A stretch of 64,000 nucleotides of DNA from Bombyx mori (GCF_030269925.1 NC_085133.1:3244001-3308000), one strand, 5' to 3'; numbered from the stretch's first letter, positions 42,135-54,320 are shown. Made by a program: numbers and translations. Notes: generated by a model from the sequence alone, not told the origin.

Positions 42135-42720
42135 TTGTTCGCGAAACCCATTACCCATCAACATCTCACACCAGACGTGATTATAATAACTTTCCTTGTT
42201 TTTAAATAAGTTAATCACTACAAGATTACTGATTAAACATTATGCTGACCGCACTGTTTACAATATTACACAGCCTGAATTCTCAGAGTAATTAAGTCGT
42301 GCTTGTGACGCCAAAGAAGTTTAGTGTTGCGTCATATTATAAAAAACGGGTATAAGATATTTCCTCCTTAAAGAGCAAGACTTATGCTTAAAAAATTAAG
42401 GTGAATTATTTATCAGAAATCGGTCAAATTCTTTGTTAGAATTATTGTTTTTTTTTAAATACATTGATATCAATCATAGAACCGCTTATCTCTAAATCTA
42501 TACAAATAAAACTCATGTTAGTATTTTATGTTGGTTTGTTTGTCCTTAATGAGTTCCTGAACCATTCATCCGATTGTGATGACGCACGGTACATTTATTC
42601 TTTGTAATACAGAGGCTTCCGTCATAGTACCATCAACGTATGGTAGGGGGCGTTCGTATTTGTAGTAATAATCATGACAAACATTTATTATAAGAATAAT
42701 TTATAAAAGAATTAAGGCAA
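42135..42720. other. mostly unassigned
   Basis: The 42500-42660 segment (AATAAAACTCATGTTAGTAT, TTGTCCTTAATGAGTTCC) resembles other short lepidopteran repeats, but there is no second copy here to confirm it. Confidence 0.4.
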
Positions 42721-42721
42721 C

Positions 42722-42888
42722 AAACTTGATTGACTTGGTGGTGTAATAGCGCCCCTAAGTGTTGCGAAGAGGGTCGTAGGTTCGATTCCCACCTCGGACA
42801 AATGTTCATATGATCAACAAGTTTGTTTGCTCTTTATCTGGGTATTTATTATCTATATATGCATATATTTAAATGTATATAAGTAAAT
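42722..42888 (+). mobile_element. tRNA-derived SINE, family D
   Basis: GATTGACTTGGTGGTGTAAT head, GTCGTAGGTTCGATTCCCAC (perfect B box), GATCAACAAGTTTGTTTGCTC, ATATATTTAAATGTATATAA. It stops where a family A piece begins. Confidence 0.75.
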
Positions 42889-43073
42889 AGACATCTACAA
42901 CGTAAATGCACCACACACCTTAAGATATAAGTTCTAAGGTCTCAAGTATTACAACGTCAAGTTACAACGGCTGCCCCACCCTTCAAACCGAAACGCATTA
43001 CTGCTTCACGGCAGAAATAGGCGGGGCGGTGGTACCTACCCGTGCGGACTCACAAGAGGTCCGACCACCAGTA
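42889..43073 (-). mobile_element. SINE family A middle
   Basis: AGACATCTACAACGTAAATG to GGTCCGACCACCAGTAA, with a 12-bp insertion (TTACAACGTCAAG). Confidence 0.82.
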
Positions 43074-43922
43074 AATTATTACTAGTAATTATTTATAAAA
43101 TAAATAAAAAATAAGAAAGAAAAAATATCGAAACTTGGAAAAGGTTACGTGCACACCACAGTCCGACTGATTAACGATTCATTTAGTAGACAAATTGAAA
43201 AAATTATGTCTTTACAATAGTCAATTATGGTAAATGGTTTGAATGATTTTCAATTCACATCAAATGATAGTAAAAATAAAAGTAACAGTAATAAGTAATA
43301 CAGATTAATATATACGTTTTTACAATGTAATGTTTAATTACAATTCCAATGCACAATCACAATAAAAAAATCACATTAAAGTGAATATTTTTTAACCTAA
43401 TCTGTACACTAAGAGGAGAAATTAACAAAATGCATCGGCCTTTGCAAGAGCTACCCACAACAGTAATTTGTTGAAATTATTACCTATATTATTATGTTGA
43501 TTGTTGTGGTAGAGTTAACATTGCTATTTATATTTTTACATTCAAAAAGTGTGTTATATATCTAAGTTGAAATAAATGATTTTGAATTTGAATTTGAATT
43601 TGATCGTACAAAGATTCAACTGAAGCGAATGGACGATCGAACACCTAGAACCCAAACAGACAAGTAAATATAAATATTTTTAATAATATAACTGTTTTAT
43701 TGCTCCAATAGATCAGACAACCTTTCCTCACACTTATATGTTAGGTGGTTAGCCGACCTCTGACCTGAAGACTACCATTCAACTTGAAACATGAGGCGTA
43801 AATCAGACAGGACTCCATCACCCATAGAAACAGGGACCCACGAATGCTTCAGAAGAAAATGCAGGCAGGATTGTGATATCTAGATGCACGGGCAATAGGC
43901 AATCTAGATGCTAAGATTGCCT
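43074..43922. other. unassigned, one LINE-like 3' terminus
   Basis: GAAATAAATGATTTTGAATT followed by (TGAATT)n at 43568-43601 looks like the 3' end of a lepidopteran LINE (upstream 43430-43567), but no coding is visible. Confidence 0.4.
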
Positions 43923-44042
43923 ATTGTCTATCGGTAGGCAGCGGCTTGGCTCTATCCCTGGCATTGCTGAAGTCCATGGGCGACGGTCACCACTCACCAT
44001 CAGGTGGGCCATGTGCTCGTCTGCCTACGACGACAATAAAAA
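43923..44042 (+). mobile_element. K LINE 3' end
   Basis: CGGTAGGCAGCGGCTTGGCT, GTCCATGGGCGACGGTCACC, then AATAAAAAAAAA. Non-coding apart from the last codons. Confidence 0.82.
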
Positions 44043-44519
44043 AAAACTAAACTATAGCTACTAAGCAACTATAGCTACTAAGATTATGGATGGGACACAC
44101 GAATCAAATTTTCACAATATTCAAATCGCACGATTAACTTGAAAATTTGCTCACGTGTCAAATACCGATGGGCTATGCATTAATTACTCGTATAACCATA
44201 ACTTAAATTGCTTTGAGCTAGCATCTTAAGCAGAGATATTAGGTTTGAGATTAAGGCATCCATCTTTTTTTAAGTAATTTTAACAAACCAAAAAATTATC
44301 CAACCCTGTATTAAAAGTTTGTCTACACCAAAGAATCGGCTCTACTCCTCAATAAATTTCAGTTTTCCCGAGTGCAACAACCCTGTGCGTACTCCCCACG
44401 TCACCAAGGTATACGAACCTTAATAAAATATATTTGATTTGTTTGGAATTTGTCTGACTAAGCCCTTCAGTATTAACTAGCCGGTCACTCACATAGCACC
44501 ACATGCATGGTTCTAAATG
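44043..44519. other. no recognised feature
   Basis: AT-rich, with a direct repeat AACTATAGCTACTAAG at about 44050-44085. Confidence 0.45.
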
Positions 44520-44700
44520 TTTACCACAACCAGACTTCGAAGACGTAAATGATCCATCCATCATGAGCCTAAGTTCTAAGTCTTAGTTTTATAGTATAAT
44601 GGCTGCCCTACCCTTTATAATGAAACGCATAACTTCTTCGCGGCAGAAATAGGCCATGGTATACTACCCTTATGAGCTCACAAGGCGCCACCGGTTACCG
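44520..44700 (-). repeat. decayed SINE family A
   Basis: CGTAAATGATCCATCCATCA, GGCTGCCCTACCC, TTCGCGGCAGAAATAGGC; old copy. Confidence 0.6.
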
Positions 44701-44714
44701 TCTGTTTGGACTCA

Positions 44715-45139
44715 TCTATATATTAATACGTGAAGCAAAAACTTTGTATCCCTTTTTACGAAAATTGCGCGGACGAAGGAGTATGAATTTTTCCAGCCTT
44801 ATAGAGAATATAGAGAAGAAGTGCACAATGCTAATATTTTTCTAAAATAATGCATAAAGGATATATTAAATCAATAAAGAAAACATTACACACACTACCT
44901 ATATATACCATGTATTTGACGCACACACGCATGTATACTATTTATAGTAAAATTTTTGTTCTTGACGTCTGTGGTCAAATTGAGAATAGATTAAATATTG
45001 TTTGTCTTTATTAATATTTTTTATAGTGTAGCCTTGGCGAAATTTGTGATTATAGAAGTATAAAATACAATCACAATAGTGTACAAACTTACACTTCCAA
45101 TTAATTATAGTCGAATTTCGACTACTGCAGGACCTCTAG
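44715..45139 (+). mobile_element. non-autonomous Helitron, family H
   Basis: A|TCTATATATTAATACGTGAA start and GACCTCTAG|T end, hairpin AGTCGAATTTCGACT. Apart from small indels it follows 11225-11639 along its whole length. Confidence 0.82.
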
Positions 45140-45614
45140 TATATCAAAATACGTTATGCCGAAACATGCCCTTATTACACAAACATTACATACAGACGTG
45201 ACAGTTCTAGTGTACCCGTAAATATCTATAAGCTATGAAATTATGTAAACAAAATAAAAAAATTCCGTATTATCATCCGTAGAACGCCTACGCGGTCATT
45301 GAACTCCCCAAACGTAGCCCGTAGCGAATGATAACACGAAGTTACCTTAGTAACTGGCCGTTGACCTCGTCGAGTTTGAACCTTTTTTAGGCTATTTCCC
45401 TTTTTTGTTACGAACATTTCTGTTCGTCAAGATATATACATATACTTTTTAATTATAAGCAGATTTGTGACCTTATTGATTAGAATATACGCTTAGCTAT
45501 TATGGCTGGGATATTAGTCGAAATATCAGTTATTTTGAAGATCATGTTCTTCAGATTGGCACCAGTGATTGGTTCGCGATAGAATTAACGATGCGGTGTC
45601 TAGGGTTTACTCTT
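45140..45614. other. no recognised feature
   Basis: AT-rich flank of the satellite array; no match. Confidence 0.5.
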
Positions 45615-47540
45615 GGCTCTACCAGTAGATACCAGTCAGCGCTTACATTTGATTTGTTAAAAAACTCATAGTAACTGCCACATTTTTTCTGATGAATTAT
45701 TTAGTTTTTTTCAAACAACCACGCGAAGTAATAGGATGGTTCCTTTAAGGTAGACACTATTCAATCAAAACGCGCGTATCCACGCACCGAACAAATAATA
45801 AATGAAAAAAATGAAATTGAATTGCACTTTATCGCATTACAACATCCGCGAAACGTTCGTCATCAATAGAAATTAGCGTGAATAAACGATTCAAAAAAAA
45901 AGAAAAAAACGACTCTACTAGTAGATACCATTGCCATTGGCTCTACCTGTAGATACCAGTCAGCGCTTGCATTTGATTTGCTATAAAACTTATAGTAACT
46001 GCCACATTTTTTCTGATGAATTATTTAGTTTTTTTCAAACAACCACGCGCAGAATTAGGATGGTTCCTTTAAGGTAGACACTATTCAATCAAAACGCGCG
46101 TATCACGCACCGAACAAATAATAAATGAAAAAAATGAAATTGAATTGCACTTTATCGCATTACAACATCCGCGAAACGTTCGTCATCAATAGAAATTAGC
46201 GTGAATAAACGATTCAAAAAAAAAGAAAAAAACGACTCTACTAGTAGATACCATTGCCATTGGCTCTACCTGTAGATACCAGTCAGCGCTTGCATTTGAT
46301 TTGCTATAAAACTTATAGTAACTGCCACATTTTTTCTGATGAATTATTTAGTTTTTTTCAAACAACCACGCGCAGAAATAGGATGGTTCCTTTAAGGTAG
46401 ACACTATTCAATCAAAACGCGCGTATCACGCACCGAACAAATAATAAATGAAAAAAAAGAAATTGAATTGCACTTTATCGTATTACAACATCCGCGAAAC
46501 GTTCGTCATCAATAGAAATTAGCGTGAATAAACGATTCAAAAAAAAAAAAAAAAAAACGACTCTACTAGTAGATACCATTGCCATTGGCTCCACCAGTAG
46601 ATACCAGTCAGCGCTTGCATTTGATTTGCTATAAAACTCATTGTAACTGCCACATTTTTTCTGATTAATTATTTAGTTTTTTTCAAACAACCACGCGCAG
46701 AAATAGGATGGTTCCTTTAAGGTAGACACTATTCAATCAAAACGCGCGTATCCACACACCGAACAAATAATAAATGAAAAAAAATGAAATTGAATTGCAC
46801 TTTATCGCATTACAACATCCGCGAAACGTTTGTTATCAATAGAAATTAGCGTGAATAAACGATTCAAAAAAAAAAAAAAAAAACGACTACTAGGAGATAC
46901 CATTGCCATTGGCTCCACCAGTAGATACCAGTCAGCGCTTGCATTTGATTTGCTATAAAACTCATTGTAACTGCCACATTTTTTCTGATTAATTATTTAG
47001 TTTTTTTCAAACAACCACGCGCAGAAATAGGATGCTTCCTTTAAGGTAGACACTATTCAATCAAAACGCGCGTATCCACACACCGAACAAATAATAAATG
47101 AAAAAAAATGAAATTGAATTGCACTTTATCGCATTACAACATCCGCGAAACGTTTGTTATCAATAGAAATTAGCGTGAATAAACGATTCAAAAAAAAAAA
47201 AAAAAAACGACTCTACTAGTAGATACCATTGCCATTGGCTCTACCAGTAGATACCAGTCAGCGCTTGCATTTGATTTGCTATAAAACTCATTGTAACTGC
47301 CACATTTTTTCTGATTAATTATTTAGTTTTTTTCAAACAACCACGCGCAGAAATAGGATGGTTCCTTTAAGGTAGACACTATTCAATCAAAACGCGCGTA
47401 TCACGCACCGAACAAATAAGAAATGAAAAAAAATGAAATTGAATTGCACTTTATCGCATTACAACATCCGCGAAACGTTCGTTATCAATCTAAATTAGCG
47501 TGAACAAATATTTAAAAAAAAAATAAAAAAAAAAAAACGA
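45615..47540. repeat. satellite array, six copies of a ~324-bp unit
   Basis: Copies start (GGCTCTACC or GGCTCCACC) at 45615, 45939, 46262, 46587, 46911 and 47237. Each has GATACCAGTCAGCGCTT, AAACGCGCGTATC, CACTTTATCGCATTACAACA and an A-rich run before CGACTCTACTAGTAGATACC. Length differences come mostly from the A-runs. Copies 2-3 and 4-5 are the most alike. No open frame spans a unit. Confidence 0.96.
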
Positions 47541-47689
47541 ATTGAATTAGTGCTATCGTACGACGACCCTGACGATAACCTAGTTCGTAATAATTACATT
47601 ACTCTCACGCGGTTTATGTAACTTTTCCGTTTGATAAAATTCTGAACGTGATATAAGAGTTATAGTATGATGTTGGTATTGATTGTCCA

Positions 47690-47957
47690 CCCGCAAAATT
47701 ACAATTTGCGTAATTACTGGCGGTAGGACCCTCTAGTGAGTCCGCACGGGTAGGTACCACCGCCCTGCCTATTTCTGCTGTGAAGCAGTAATGCGTTTCG
47801 GTTTGAAGGGTGGGGCAGACGTTGTAACTATACTGAGACCTTAGAACTTATATCTCAAGGTGGGTGGCGCATTTACGTTTTAGATGTCTATAGGCTCCAG
47901 TAATCACTTAACATCAGGTGGGCCGTGAGCTCGTCCACGCATCTAAGCGATAAAAAA
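47690..47957 (+). mobile_element. SINE family A, body and tail
   Basis: ACCCGCAAAATTACAATTTG to CGCATCTAAGCGATAAAAAA. Confidence 0.85.
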
Positions 47958-48054
47958 GAAAACATTATTTTTATTATTTGTGGAGCCAATGACCGCCGCA
48001 GGGTGCGGAGTTAGGGTGAAAAGGTTAAGTTACAAGCTAAACATGTCATCAGGC

Positions 48055-48166
48055 CCCTTAGCCCACTGAGTTTCTCGCCGGATCTTCTCAGTAGGTCGCG
48101 TTTCCGATCCGATGGTAGATTCTGCGAACCTACCCACGCGGACTCACAAGAGGTCTTACCACCAGT
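48055..48166. repeat. family B core joined to a family A end
   Basis: Plus-strand family B (GCCCACTGAGTTTCTCGCCG to AGATTCTGCGAA) is followed, without a break, by minus-strand family A (CCTACCCACGCGGACTCACA to CCACCAGTAA). The joint is inside both, so it is a deletion or rearrangement. Confidence 0.75.
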
Positions 48167-48831
48167 AAAAAAAATCCTATTAACCCATCACCGCGAGACA
48201 CTATAGTTTCTCATATTGCATAGACAGAGGCATTAATAACTATTTACCATTCTGCCTTTAATTATGCTAATAAAAAAAACTTATCGCATCGTATAAGGGC
48301 AGTAAAAGTTGTAGTAAACAAAAACATATAATCGAAAAGGTATATTTAGTTTTCGGGGGGAGTTCGCAAGATGGCTGTCTGGTTGATTTAAAACTCTTTG
48401 TTGTCTGGTTCGAAGTACATTTTATGCAGTCATATAAGTTTAATCGTATACATAAATTTGAAAGTGAAAGCTTAGAAATTAATAAAAAGATATTTGATTC
48501 TATTTTACATGTAGGAGAATTCATTCATGATCGGGTTGATTTTGGATAATCATTGATTAATAATTGATAGTCAGCAGTGAGCTTAATGAGATGATGAGTT
48601 GATCTTAGATTACGAATCTTTAGTCATAATAAAGATTTTTAATATAAACTTGAACGGTGTTTGGAGATTTTGCAGATTTATTGTCCGTTTTTATGGACCT
48701 AAATAAATCGTCTGGTTACCTGATGTCCGGTGCTTCCTTACCATAAGCCTTGTCAACGGAAAGACAAAAACTACACACGTATGAAAAAAGTAAATGCAAC
48801 CTTATGATTCTCATCTAAAGTTATATTTATG
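48167..48831. other. no recognised feature
   Basis: An 85-codon minus frame at 48267-48524 has no motif; AT-rich. Confidence 0.5.
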
Positions 48832-49188
48832 AACTAACAACCCACCCGCCCTCGCTTCGCTTCGGAACATTAGATTTTATTATTGATAGCTGAGTCCCGC
48901 GATGTTACCCGTTGTTATTATCGTACCGCGGGTGAAGCCGCGGGGTGAAGTTAGTCTAAAAAAAGTAGTCTAAGCTACTCCTTATATTATCAGCTACCTA
49001 TCAGTGAAAGTCTCGTCAAAATCGGTTCAGCCGTTCCAGATATTAGCCGGAACAAACAGACAGACAGACAGACAAAAATTATAAAAAATGTTATTTTGGT
49101 GTATGTACCGCATTCTTAGGCATGTAGTAAAAAGCGATTATTTCAATATTACAAACAGACACTCCAATTTTATTCATATGTATAGATG
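48832..49188 (+). mobile_element. family E relative with PyACAG tail
   Basis: CCCGCCCTCGCTTCGCTTCG, GTCCCGCGATGTTACCCG, AAATCGGTTCAGCCGTTCCAG, then (ACAG)n and ATTTCAATATTACAAACAGA. The copy at 63049-63373 has the same order. Confidence 0.75.
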
Positions 49189-49424
49189 AATGAATGTCCG
49201 CATAGAACGAATCAAATACTAGAGACATTAACCTTTCGTTACAACACATATAGCATGTCATGTAACGAAGTCGTCTGTGAAACACGTGCCAACGCTTTAT
49301 CCGATAATTTCTATTACTATAAGTTTAGTGTTTCCCAAAGTGTTAATATACAATTAAGGAGGTCCTACCACCAGTGAGTCATTGAGAGAATCGACAAACT
49401 AAATCGACAAGGGCTGTCCATCCA

Positions 49425-49645
49425 CGCCGTAGAACCGACTATGAGCTGGAGCAGACGGGCTGTTTGTTGAGTGGAGACTGCGTCCAGGCAAACGGAATTG
49501 TAGATGACTCCTAGCCAAACGGGGTGTTGATTTGCGAAAGTTGGTCGGCGGTAAATGGATGAACAGAGGGGAAGAACGGGCCCAGCTGCGTAAATTAAGA
49601 GAGCACAGCGGACACCTCTGGAATGATGATGATGAAGTCGTAATA
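49425..49645 (+). other. possible decayed LINE end
   Basis: One frame reads DGLFVEWRLRPGKRN and, after a stop, LRKLVGGKWMNRGEERAQLR before a GATGATGATGAAG tail. This loosely fits an RTE end (EWRPR.GKR...DLRKVAG..WM), but similarity is weak. Confidence 0.35.
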
Positions 49646-49647
49646 TA

Positions 49648-50000
49648 ACTTTTTTTATTGCCTTTATAGACAGACGAGCATACGGCCCACCTGATGGTAA
49701 GTGGTTACCGTCGCCCATGAACTTCAGCAGTGCCAGGGGCAAAGTCAAGCCGCTGCTTACCGCACAATACTCTCCACAAGCCTCGTTTGAAGAAGGACAT
49801 GTCTTAGCGCTCGGGAAGCAGCGTGGAGGGGAGCTCATTCCATAGCCAGATGGTGCGTGGCAAAAAAGACCTCTGGAAACGCACTGTAGATGAACGCAGC
49901 GGTTCCAGATAATATGGATGAACTCTGCTCCGATGGCGGGAGGTGCGATGATAAAAAAGAGATGAGGGGATCATCTCAAACAATTCCTGCTGAATCTTTG
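49648..50000 (-). pseudogene. K LINE reverse transcriptase C-terminus
   Basis: From about 50000, the minus strand encodes QELFEMIPSSLFYHRTSRHR, RVHPYYLEPLRSSTVRFQRS and FLPRTIWLWNELPSTLLPER. Another frame holds the final residues to the 3' end at 49648. RLWNELP is changed to WLWNELP, and a frameshift or stop falls near 49800. Confidence 0.8.
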
Positions 50001-51403
50001 TATTCTGAATCATTTCTCAACATACCTATATTTGTTGTGATCTTAAACGCTGTTTTATATCGTCCAACGTGCAACATTTTATGTAACTCCGCGAAGAACA
50101 ATTGCTTAATCAATTCTTAGGTCACATTCCTTTAACAATTGCGGATTAATGTCTGAACAATAACAGCATTCATATCTAACGAATGACACATTGAACGATC
50201 GGTCACCGTACACTTTCGGCCATTAGCTTCCCGTTGAAACGGTAAGGACGCGGTCAAGACTTTCAAAATCATCACAATTATTTTTTTTAGAGGATTTTAT
50301 GACCTGGTAACTAAGACCTTTAAGTCATGTCTTATTTTAATTTATATTCTTATTTTTATGAAAAATGATAATATGGAGTGAAATTAAATGAAATGAAGAT
50401 GATTAATTTGAGACATTAATCAACTGGGATAAAATTAAATGAAATGGGATGAAATATTCTCAGTAAAATAATGGTCATTTACTGAAAATTTTCCCCGAGA
50501 AGTTACGTCCAGCGGTTTTGTTTCATTTTCCCACATTAATCCACTTTTACAGATATTAAACAGTTAATAAACCACCGTTATTACACATTTAAGCCTGAAG
50601 AAACACTAAATAGACAAAATGAAACAAATCACACAACTTCACTCCTCGCGTTCCCGCCAAAAAGTCCACTAATTTTATTAGTTCATACGTCACTAATTAC
50701 GTCATATATCACTTAGAGTTATATTTAAAAGGTACTACTATCCTTTGTCGTATCACTCAGAGCTCGTTGTCAAAGCGGTCGTGGTCGTCATTTAGTCGTT
50801 ATTGCTATGGGCAGATTTTATGCGACTCACGAGCAATCGCCACTTCTCCCGGTTTATAGTGAGCTTGGTACACTCATGCAAACAACCACCAACTGTATGA
50901 ATCCCTTGTCGTTTAGGGCAAAGTAGAGGGCACCAGACCGGGTGGAAGGTTGCCCATGCGATAGACCTACCAAGTCAGTTGGGTGGTTGAATGGTACTTA
51001 CTATACAAGTAGCCTAAAGCGAACAGAAATGTTATTATCTATTACATTTATTCCGATTGGTGAATTAGCTGACGACCTAAATCAGAATGTGAACATTGTC
51101 ACCCAACTTGGAGCTTGAGGCCGTAATACAATGACTACAGTGGTCCTGACCACCAGATTCTATAAACAAGTACCTAAATCTACGTACGATATTAAAGTTC
51201 GCAAAATCGCTAATATGAAAACACGACCTTACTTAGTTCTACCTCAATTTACGTAACACGCCTGGGAGTGTCACCGAGTGATCATAAGTCAGAGTTGACG
51301 TTAAAAGCAAACTCGTGCAGCCCAACGTGAGTACAGTACTCTCGGATCGCACATGTAATGACCGCGACTTACGGACTTGAATATCAGCTAACTCATCCTT
51401 TTT
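50001..51403. other. 1.4 kb without recognised feature
   Basis: The 50380-50700 segment (GATGAAATATTCTCAGTAAAA, TTACGTCCAGCGGTTTTGTT) reads like a dispersed repeat, but no second copy is present here. No frame with motifs. Confidence 0.45.
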
Positions 51404-51704
51404 TAATTTTTTTATTGCCTTTGTAGGCAGACGAGCGTACGGCCCACCTGATGGTAAGTGGTTACCTTCGCTCATGGACTTCAGGAGCCAGGAGCCTTCA
51501 ATGCCAGGAGCAGAGCCAAGCCGCTGCCTGTCGTTAAGTACTCTCCATAAGCCTCGTTTGAAGAAGGATATGTCATAGCGCTCGGGAAACACCCTGGAGG
51601 GGAGCTCATTCCAAAGCCTGATGGTATGTGGCAAAAATGATCTCTGGAAGCGCACTGTGGATGAACGCAGTGGCTCCAGGTAGTATGGATGAACTCTACT
51701 CGGA
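51404..51704 (-). pseudogene. K LINE C-terminus fused to a J LINE
   Basis: The minus strand encodes SRVHPYYLEPLRSSTVRFQR, FLPHTIRLWNELPSRVFPER and ...LWRVLNDRQRLGSAPGIEGS, with a small duplication (AGGAGCCAGGAGCC near 51483) replacing the normal end. One poly-A (T-run at 51400-51415). Its 5' edge joins the J 3' UTR at CCGAGTAGAG. Confidence 0.82.
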
Positions 51705-51757
51705 ATCGCGACCCGCTGAGAAGATCCGGCGAGAAACTCAGCGAGCTGATTCATGGG
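51705..51757 (-). mobile_element. J LINE 3' UTR, truncated
   Basis: Downstream of the J stop codon: TGCAACCTAACCCATGAATC and GCTGAGTTTCTCGCCGGATC, then the K segment. This join shows which 3' UTR belongs to the J reverse transcriptase. Confidence 0.78.
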
Positions 51758-52729
51758 TTAGGTTGCACGGCGAACTCTTTGTCGAGTTCGACGAGTACGG
51801 TTACCGAGGTCCCTAAGCCTGCTCCTAGAGCTGAAGGCGTCTAGTGCAAAAGTTATTGGATCTGATGGATCCGTAAGGACGTGTCTAGGGCGTCGACGGT
51901 GACTGGCTCCTGCATGATCAGGATTCGGGGAGTAGTCAGCGGCGGCAACGATAAGGCGATTATCATGACGCATAGCCTTATCGAAGTACCGTTCCGACGC
52001 TGACTTCATGTATTTCTGTATAGATTCGAGGCCCAGGTCGTCGTGTAGGTCAACGTTCCTCACGAACCACGGAGCTCCGACGGCTAACCTGCAAAAGCGG
52101 GATTGTAGAGATTGAAGGGTGTCTATGTGTGTGCGGGCCGCGTGAGCGAACACCACACTCGCGTAAGTCATGACGGGCCTTATGCAAGTTTTGTAAAGTG
52201 TCACCTTGTTCCGAAGGGACATTTTACTCCGCTTACAGATCATGGGGTAGAGTCTACCGAGAATAAACGTGGCACGGTCACGGACCGATTTTATATGCGG
52301 GCGGAATGTCATCGATGCATCCAGGGTAACGCCCAGGTACTTGACCTTCCTGGCCCAGGGTATGGATTGACTAAAGAGAGTAATCGGGGGTGTGAGATTC
52401 CTCCTCCTAATACGGGAGGAAATCCGTGTGGAGCTTCCCCTCTGAAATAGCACCGCAGTACTTTTCGCTGGGTTGATGTCTATGCGCCATTTTCGGAACC
52501 ACTGTCCTAGGGCTAGGGCTGCGCTCTGAAGCTTCTTCGCGATTAGGGACTTGTTTCTACTGGAATAGTAAACAGTCGTGTCGTCGGCGAATAAAATTAA
52601 ATGGGTCGGCGGCGACCGGGGAATATCGTTAACGAATAAGCTAAATAGGAGGGGTGAAAGGACAGAGCCTTGCGGGACTCCAGCTGTGAGAGGTCGTGGG
52701 GAGGAGCGGGTTCCCTCGACTCGATATCG
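51758..52729 (-). pseudogene. jockey-type LINE (BMC1-like) reverse transcriptase, C-terminal two-thirds
   Basis: An RNA-templated DNA polymerase of a non-LTR retrotransposon. About 323 codons without a stop. Motifs in order: TAGVPQGSVLSPLLFSLFVN (palm motif B), LILFADDTTVYY (motif C, the FADD catalytic aspartates), KWRIDINPAKSTAVLF (motif D), KVKYLGVTLD (motif E), then the thumb and a basic C-terminus ending RTRQRVRRAT. The endonuclease domain and palm motif A are missing by 5' truncation. At 52729 the frame runs without a stop into antisense SINE A sequence. The name BMC1 is from recognition, not a search. Confidence 0.9.
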
Positions 52730-53156
52730 AAAGGATAAGACGTCCGGTGCATTCGTATGTAGCGATGCACCTGTGTTCGAATCCCGCAGGCGGGTACCAA
52801 TTTTTCTAATGAAATACGTACTCAACAAATGTTCACGATTGACTTCCACAGTGAAGGAATAACATCGTGTAATAAAAATCAAACCCGCAAAAATTATAAT
52901 TTGCGTAATCACTGGTGGTAGGACCTCTTGAGAGTCCGCACGGGTAGGTACCACCACCCCGCCTATTTCCGCCGTGAAGCAGTAATGCGTTTCGATTCGA
53001 AGGGTGGGGGTAGCCGTTGTAACTATACTGAGACCTTAGAACTTATATCTCGAGGTGGGTGGCGCATTTACGTTGTAGATGTCTATGGGCTCCAGTAACC
53101 ACTTAACACCAGGTAGGCTGTGAGCTCGTCCATCCATCAAAGCAATAAAAACAAAA
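52730..53156 (+). mobile_element. SINE family A, nearly full length, abutting the J LINE
   Basis: Begins AAAGGATAAGACGTCCGGTG, so the first ~15 bases including most of the A box are missing. B box CTGTGTTCGAATCCC, complete tail, CATCAAAGCAATAAAAACAA. It is head-to-head with the truncated J LINE. Confidence 0.88.
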
Positions 53157-54160
53157 GAAAAACCTAGAGTCTAATCCATCAGCATAGATAGGAAAAAAGT
53201 CTTTGTTAGTGCCTCTTATAGAGTGTCATTTTCGCTTCAATTAATAATAACCTAATTAAAACTAATTTAACGGTTTTATTATTACTAAATATATGTCAAT
53301 AACAAACACTGATAATTAAGTACTAAGCGATGATCATCTTGAACGGGGCCTAGTTTTGTATATGTTTCTTGTGCAGCTGTCTTTACCGTTATTCAATCGC
53401 AAATTTTTTGTAAGAGACTTTTATATCACACGATTTTACGATATATGTACACATAATAATATATTGTAATGCCTATAGTAACTGCGATTTAAAAAAATGT
53501 TTGGTGTCGTGGGAGACCGGATAGAAACGAAGTACCTTGTTATAAAAATATTAATTTTAAGTTCTATTCGAGGTATAAAGAAAATAATTATTCGGGTATA
53601 CATTTTTTATTATAATTTTTTTATTGATAAAAAAAATGTTATTTTTTGTACGTTATTACAAAGTTAAGTCGTACACTGTGTGCATTACTAATAAAAATCT
53701 TACGTTACGGACGTTTTTTCCCGGTTAGGGTACCCCTCCGCATCGTCCCATAAGGAACTTCGTTCCAAAAACTATAAAAAAGTATTTTCATCGGTCTTCG
53801 CGAATTGGAGCGATGCTTAAAACAACTCTTATGGTTAAATATGAATAACTTATTAATTATCCCAATAGCACGAACAAAAGTTAAAAATGCTTGGCAAATA
53901 TCCAAGCTAGCTAGCACGATATTAATTTGCCTACAAACAATACGTTAGTCGTTTGATATTACGAAAACGTAAGATATTCGGAATTATCTAAATAATAAAT
54001 CTCTACATAGTTATTAATTAAAAGAAACCTCTTCGAATTACTATTCTCCCCCATCCATACTAGTAGCAAGCCCATCTAAGTCCATAAAAATGTATATGGC
54101 ACCATTTGCTTTCGTAAATCAGAAACCACTCCGACTATATAACAACAAAATAATAAATAA
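53157..54160. other. no recognised feature
   Basis: AT-rich 1 kb. A 70-codon minus frame has no motif. Confidence 0.5.
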
Positions 54161-54164
54161 CTGG

Positions 54165-54320
54165 GAAAGAATTACGCAAGATCATCCAGCCCCAAATTAG
54201 AATTCCCCTGTGTTATGTATACCAGAAACTGACATACTGACCGACTGACTGAATCTACGACCCTCAGCGCATTAGTCAGGAGCACTATCTACTGCGCCAC
54301 CGAGTCAATCATTATATTAC
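54165..54320 (-). mobile_element. tRNA-derived SINE, family D, partial
   Basis: Minus strand: GATTGACTCGGTGGCGCAGT, CCTGACTAATGCGCTGAGGG, GTCGTAGATTC, then distal CTAATTTGGGGCTGGATGAT. The GTTTGTTTGCTC middle is deleted. Confidence 0.7.
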
